Below are positions 7,237 to 8,639 of a stretch of 8,639 bases of DNA, piece after piece. The DNA comes from Bacteroidia bacterium (GTDB lineage: Bacteria > Bacteroidota > Bacteroidia > Bacteroidales > UBA12481): the NCBI GenBank assembly GCA_026391235.1, contig JAPLDV010000639.1, forward strand, positions 1-8,639. Direction: 5' to 3'. Position numbers and translations under genes: made by a program. The stretch's first letter is position 1, and each line of letters opens with the position of its first letter. The notes beneath the pieces were generated by a model that made no database searches, was not told where the DNA came from, and was given only the letters and a program-made list of their open reading frames with translations.

Positions 7237-8133
7237 TCAATACTTTAATTGCGGTTCATTTAATACCAGTTCCATAAAATACACATAAGCATGTTCCAGG
7301 TTAGGTTCAATCGGAACTGATGGATAATTTCCTGTATGCTCAGCAACTACCTGAAGGTCCCAACCGTTGATGGAGGGAATTGTGGAAATCACATTATAGT
7401 TTTCTTTAACATATTCAAACTCCCGGTTTGAAACAGACATCTGGAAAACATGCCCGCGTGCCTGGGTTACCAGGTCATCAGGCGGGCCATTAAAAACCAG
7501 TTTGCCCTTTTCGAGCAAAGCCATGCTGCGGCAGGTACTTGAGATATCTCCGACGATATGGGTTGAAAGAATAATGATCATCTCTTTTTCGGTCATTTTT
7601 GAAAGGAGATTCCGGAACCTGATACGTTCATCCGGATCCAGGCCGGTTGTCGGCTCGTCCACGATTACGATTTTCGGATCTCCGATCAAAGCCTGGGCAA
7701 TTCCAAGCCGGCGTTTCATTCCACCGGAAAGTTTTCCGGCGCTACGGTCGCGTGCTTCAAAAAGGCCTACCTGCTCAAGCATCCGTTCAACCTCCTTGTT
7801 CCTGATGGAACGATTTTTTAAACCTGCCAGCCGCGCAGAATAATCGAGGAATTCCCAGGTGCGGTATTTAGCAAAGAACCGAAAATCCTGAGGCAAATAC
7901 CCCAGGAGTGTCCTGACCTGCTTACGGTTTTTCTGCAAATCCATGCCATTAACCAGCACCTTACCGGAGCTTGGCTTCATAAGGGTAACAAGTATCCGCA
8001 TCAGCGTTGATTTACCGGCTCCGTTAGGTCCTAATAATCCGAACATTCCATCGTCGATCACGAGGTTAATGTCGGAAAGGGCCTTGGTGCCTCCCTTGTA
8101 AATCTTGTTCAGGTTTTCAATTCTGATTTCCAC
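7237..8133 (-). CDS. ABC transporter ATP-binding protein
   Basis: This cytoplasmic ATPase would drive the permease encoded immediately downstream. The 298 residues carry all nucleotide-binding motifs: Walker A GPNGAGKST (35-43), Q-loop Gln82 (GYLPQD), signature LSGGMKRR (135-142), Walker B IVIVDEP (155-161), D-loop GLDP (164-167) and switch His192 (STH). The remaining 75 or so residues after about 225 form a C-terminal extension typical of CcmA/NatA-like exporters. The start is GTG at 8133; an in-frame TAA lies 12 nt before it, with no ATG between, so the start is well constrained. The stop is TGA at 7237-7239, and a second in-frame TGA follows after one sense codon. The permease ATG overlaps that second TGA, so the two genes are tightly coupled. 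The gene appears intact. Confidence 0.96.
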   Translation of the reverse strand: MEIRIENLNKIYKGGTKALSDINLVIDDGMFGLLGPNGAGKSTLMRILVTLMKPSSGKVLVNGMDLQKNRKQVRTLLGYLPQDFRFFAKYRTWEFLDYSARLAGLKNRSIRNKEVERMLEQVGLFEARDRSAGKLSGGMKRRLGIAQALIGDPKIVIVDEPTTGLDPDERIRFRNLLSKMTEKEMIIILSTHIVGDISSTCRSMALLEKGKLVFNGPPDDLVTQARGHVFQMSVSNREFEYVKENYNVISTIPSINGWDLQVVAEHTGNYPSVPIEPNLEHAYVYFMELVLNEPQLKY

Positions 8134-8160
8134 GGTTGAGTTTAAGATTTAGTTTTTGGA

Positions 8161-8191
8161 TAAAGATATGCGGTTTAGGTTTAAATCCTAA
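8161..8191 (-). promoter_or_regulatory. Candidate promoter of the ABC operon (weak)
   Basis: On the minus strand TATCTTTA (8168-8161) resembles the Bacteroidota -7 box TAnnTTTG with one mismatch. TTAG (8191-8188) lies 19 nt upstream, a suitable spacing for the -33 TTTG box but a poor match. It would give a leader of about 20 nt before the GTG start. A small inverted repeat, TTAGG (8175-8179) and CCTAA (8187-8191), overlaps it and could be an operator or chance. The site lies between the upstream terminator and the ATPase gene, where a promoter is expected. Confidence 0.3.
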
Positions 8192-8212
8192 GGTTGTTAA
8201 AAGATGTTAAAT

Positions 8213-8250
8213 GAAAAGGGCTGACAGCTTAAGGAAAAGCTGTCAGCCCT
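8213..8250 (-). terminator. Rho-independent terminator after the DUF6249-like gene
   Basis: There is a perfect 14-bp inverted repeat, AGGGCTGACAGCTT (8217-8230) and AAGCTGTCAGCCCT (8237-8250), with a 6-nt loop. Read on the minus strand, the hairpin starts 20 nt after the TAA stop at 8271 and is followed by TTTT (8216-8213), CA and TTT. The plus strand has no T tract after the stem, so the direction is minus. It separates the right-edge gene from the ABC operon. Confidence 0.9.
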
Positions 8251-8270
8251 AAAAGAAAGGTAATCATCGG

Positions 8271-8639
8271 TTACTCCACCACCTCTTTTTTCTCCAGATT
8301 GCGGCCCATATAAAAACCGGCCACCAGGCCAGTGCCCCCGCAGATAAAAATAATGCCAATCACAAGCAACGGATAGACGTCCCGGTCGATCAGGCCATTA
8401 AATAACACAGAGATCACAAATCCGATGCCTATTCCAATAATCAGCATACCGGATTTAAGGGAAAATTTCCATCCCGATCCATTGCTCCTTCCCTTTGGGG
8501 ATCTTGGTACGCGGATCGATGAAAACAGTGCAGGATCGACACCCTTTTCAATCATTGCCATTCTTTCACGGTTTCTGGCTGTGATAAACAAATAGAAAAT
8601 TCCGAAAATACAGGCGGTCAATGACACCAAAATAACTGC
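8271..8639 (-). CDS. DUF6249-like small membrane protein, C-terminal part (cut by right edge)
   Basis: The frame is open from the window edge to the TAA at 8271 (122 residues visible), so the true start is outside; TTG or GTG codons at 8630 and 8627 are unlikely starts because the first membrane segment already spans them. There is an N-terminal hydrophobic segment (about 3-20), then a basic motif TARNRERMAMIEKGVDPALF, a short polar linker, and two helices (about 65-83 and 92-112) ending in a charged tail EKKEVVE. The RNRERMAMIEKG pattern followed by paired helices is what I recall of the DUF6249 family in Bacteroidota, often found beside ECF sigma-factor genes. Function is unknown. It has its own terminator and is not part of the ABC operon. 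Confidence 0.8.
   Translation of the reverse strand, partial: AVILVSLTACIFGIFYLFITARNRERMAMIEKGVDPALFSSIRVPRSPKGRSNGSGWKFSLKSGMLIIGIGIGFVISVLFNGLIDRDVYPLLVIGIIFICGGTGLVAGFYMGRNLEKKEVVE

Noticed and set aside
4049..7239. TGA read as an amino acid throughout this genome
   Set aside because: The ATPase gene ends properly at TGA with a second TGA two codons later and the next gene's start there; no other intact gene in the window has an internal TGA.
7235..7240. TTG at 7240 as start of the permease
   Set aside because: An ATG two codons later at 7234 gives a normal start 2 nt after the ATPase stop; TTG would only add two residues.

Overview
The window looks like Bacteroidota (Bacteroidales-like) DNA. 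The adaptor is a lipoprotein, the gene starts have no clear Shine-Dalgarno sequences, the outer-membrane efflux protein has the 'QPLFTYNR'-type core I associate with this phylum, and the small membrane protein at the right edge resembles the DUF6249 family common there. GC content appears moderate by eye. Every gene I can support is on the minus strand, so the biological order runs from the right edge to the left edge.

Right to left: (1) the C-terminal part of a DUF6249-like small membrane protein (8271 to the edge), closed by a strong hairpin terminator (8213-8250). (2) A two-gene ABC exporter. A 298-residue ATPase with a GTG start (7237-8133) is followed after 2 nt by a very large permease (start 7234). 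That permease fuses an ABC-2-type membrane part to a periplasmic M1-aminopeptidase-like region without a zinc site and to a C-terminal golvesin-like beta domain. (3) An array of fourteen 7-bp repeats (3668-3765). (4) A tripartite RND efflux operon: TolC-like outer-membrane protein (2428-3640), lipoprotein adaptor (1351-2421) and RND inner-membrane pump (1-1330, cut by the left edge).

Two genes are disrupted. The permease frame meets a TGA at 4049-4051, but the same frame continues through a glycine-rich linker and completes the golvesin-like domain, ending in TAG at 3764. One base change would restore a protein of about 1156 residues. The tolC gene has an intact start and signal peptide in one frame and its body in another. 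The stretch between them is much too short, which points to an internal deletion plus frameshift. The two lesions lie on either side of the heptamer array. They could be real decay, phase-variation-like events or assembly error; the sequence alone does not decide.

In working form, the ATPase and permease would make an inner-membrane ABC exporter with a large periplasmic head of unknown substrate. The TolC, adaptor and RND set would pump small molecules across both membranes. No defence system, CRISPR array, tRNA, rRNA or transposase is visible. The strongest candidates for novelty are the permease architecture and the stop codon inside its last domain.
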